This document shows, in pieces, positions 5,925 to 6,954 of a DNA stretch of 6,954 nucleotides. How positions within the stretch are numbered: position 1 is the stretch's first letter; each line of letters opens with the position of its first letter. The notes below the pieces were generated by a model. The model did no database searches. It was given only the letters and a program-made list of their open reading frames with translations, and had not been told where the DNA came from. A program made the translations under genes and the position numbers. Origin of the DNA: a bacterium (GTDB lineage: Bacteria > Bacillota_I > Bacilli_A > RFN20 > DUOF01); the NCBI GenBank assembly GCA_012839015.1, contig DUOF01000059.1, forward strand, positions 1 through 6,954, read 5' to 3'.

Positions 5925-6954
5925 ATTCTACTCCGATTATATAACTGTAGACAGGTTGCCGACCGTTTTTGACATCGATTTCTACCGGGAACCTACTCGT
6001 TATGTAGTCGACTATTTTGTTAGTTTCTTCTTCACTTACATCTTCGCCAGAAATAAGTGTAATTATTTCACTCTCTTCATCAATCATGGTTTCAATTAGT
6101 TCAGTTGTTGCTTCGACTTTATCCTCTTTACAAGAAATAATGTTTTTCCCATTTAATCCCATGAAGTAGTTTTCCTTTATTTCTATTCCATCAATTTTAG
6201 TATCCTTAATGGCAAAGGTTACTTGGCCACTTTTAATCCTGCTAATGGCCTCACTCATTTCATTGAAGTTATCTTCAACACCAGCATCAGGATTGAACAT
6301 CATACAAGCAACCATACCTTGCGGTATAGTTTTGGTAGGAATAACCTTGCAGTTAACATCCTCAACTACCTCGCTTGCTTGATTAGCTGCCATCAAGATA
6401 TTTGAGTTGTTAGGCATGATAAATACATTTTTGGCATTAACCTTCTTAATTGCTTCAACAAAGTCTTCAGTTGATGGGTTCATTGTTTGTCCACCGCTTA
6501 CTATATAATCAACTCTAAGATCCTTAAACATTTTGCTAACCCCTTCACCAACAGCTACAGAGATTAAAGCATATTCTTTTTGTTCTTCTTTTGTTATTTC
6601 ACTTATGTGGGAATGTTGTTCTTGCATGTTCTCAACCTTTAGAGTTTTGAACTCTCCAAATTGTTGGGCATAATTAAAGATATTCCCGGGTTTTAGGGTA
6701 TGGATATGAACCTTTACTAAATCCTCATCCTGTACTACCACAATTGAGTCACCATTGTTTTCTAAAACGTTAACAAACCTTTTTTCATTGAAATTCTTCT
6801 TACCTTCTTTTTCAGGTGAAAGTTGTAAAATAAATTCGGTGCAATAGCCAAATTCTGAGTTTTCTATTTGAGTTTGGACATTGCCAACCTGACCTTGACT
6901 TAAGGACGGTTTTGTTCTTTCAATCATTTTCCCATCAATAGCGCTTTTAAATCC
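5923..6954 (-). CDS. fakA: Fatty acid kinase subunit FakA / YloV (DAK2-family), C-terminal part; 5' end outside window
   Basis: ATP-binding subunit of fatty acid kinase. With a FakB lipid-binding partner it phosphorylates exogenous fatty acids to acyl-phosphate, which PlsY uses for phosphatidic acid synthesis. The frame stays open to the right edge (nine codons before the first Met at 6925-6927, reading GFKSAIDGK), so that Met is internal. About 343 residues are visible out of roughly 550 in the family; the N-terminal DhaL-like nucleotide-binding domain lies outside. Visible landmarks, numbered from the first complete codon: GYCTEF (36-41), KVHIHT (81-86), ENM.EQH (108-114), SGGQTMNPST (153-162), PNN (181-183), TKTIPQG (207-213), and a C-terminal end close to the QPxYxYIxxVE of YloV. 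The Cys of GYCTEF and the HxH are the middle-domain residues I recall as important in Staphylococcus FakA. It ends in TAG, directly entering a terminator hairpin, so it is probably the last gene of its own transcript. Identification is firm from strong resemblance to YloV. Confidence 0.93.
   Translation of the reverse strand, partial: GFKSAIDGKMIERTKPSLSQGQVGNVQTQIENSEFGYCTEFILQLSPEKEGKKNFNEKRFVNVLENNGDSIVVVQDEDLVKVHIHTLKPGNIFNYAQQFGEFKTLKVENMQEQHSHISEITKEEQKEYALISVAVGEGVSKMFKDLRVDYIVSGGQTMNPSTEDFVEAIKKVNAKNVFIMPNNSNILMAANQASEVVEDVNCKVIPTKTIPQGMVACMMFNPDAGVEDNFNEMSEAISRIKSGQVTFAIKDTKIDGIEIKENYFMGLNGKNIISCKEDKVEATTELIETMIDEESEIITLISGEDVSEEETNKIVDYITSRFPVEIDVKNGRQPVYSYIIGVE

Noticed and set aside
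6925..6927. ATG as the start of a 334-residue FakA-like protein
   Set aside because: The frame continues upstream to the window edge with family-like residues, there is no Shine-Dalgarno, and the protein would lack its kinase domain. It is an internal Met of a truncated gene.
1..6954. CRISPR array, tRNA/rRNA gene, insertion sequence, phage or defence genes
   Set aside because: All but about 100 bases are filled by housekeeping genes. I saw no tandem repeats with spacers, transposase motifs or tRNA-like structures, and the small RNA of SRP is not in the window.

Overview
The window is a gene-dense, low-GC stretch (roughly one third G+C by eye) from a Firmicutes- or Tenericutes-type bacterium. 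All genes lie on the minus strand, so transcription runs from high to low coordinates. The proteins resemble Bacillus-type FakA/YloV, RecG, PlsX, RNase III, FtsY, YlxM and Ffh. TGA acts as a stop codon (recG, plsX) and Trp is TGG, so this is the standard bacterial code and not the Mycoplasma code 4. I cannot name a genus. A Mollicutes-related lineage, an Erysipelotrichia-like group or a reduced Bacilli lineage would all fit.

Layout in transcription order: (1) The 3' two thirds of fakA (5923-6954), cut by the right edge. (2) A short intergenic region (5859-5922) holding an intrinsic terminator, an extended -10 promoter candidate and an 8-bp inverted repeat overlapping that promoter. (3) A tightly packed run recG, plsX, rnc, ftsY, a 92-residue membrane protein of unknown function, ylxM and ffh. 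Gaps in this run are 13, -4, 11, 2, 4 and 11 nt, and ffh is cut by the left edge. Almost every Shine-Dalgarno sequence touches or overlaps the preceding stop codon, so the seven genes almost certainly form one operon with translational coupling. No stretch above 70 bases lacks a gene.

Functionally the window joins two modules. FakA and PlsX both feed acyl-phosphate to PlsY for phospholipid synthesis: FakA from exogenous fatty acids, PlsX from acyl-ACP. FtsY, the small membrane protein, YlxM and Ffh form a co-translational membrane-targeting (SRP) module. RecG (fork repair) and RNase III (RNA processing, including 4.5S/scRNA and rRNA precursors in relatives) sit among them as in Bacillus. Compared with the Bacillus order (yloV, sda, recG, fapR, plsX, fabD, fabG, acpP, rnc, smc, ftsY, ylxM, ffh), the sda genes, fapR, fabD, fabG, acpP and smc are absent here, and a small membrane-protein gene is inserted before ylxM. 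The compaction and that insertion are the two most notable features. I found no defence system, mobile element, CRISPR array or RNA gene.
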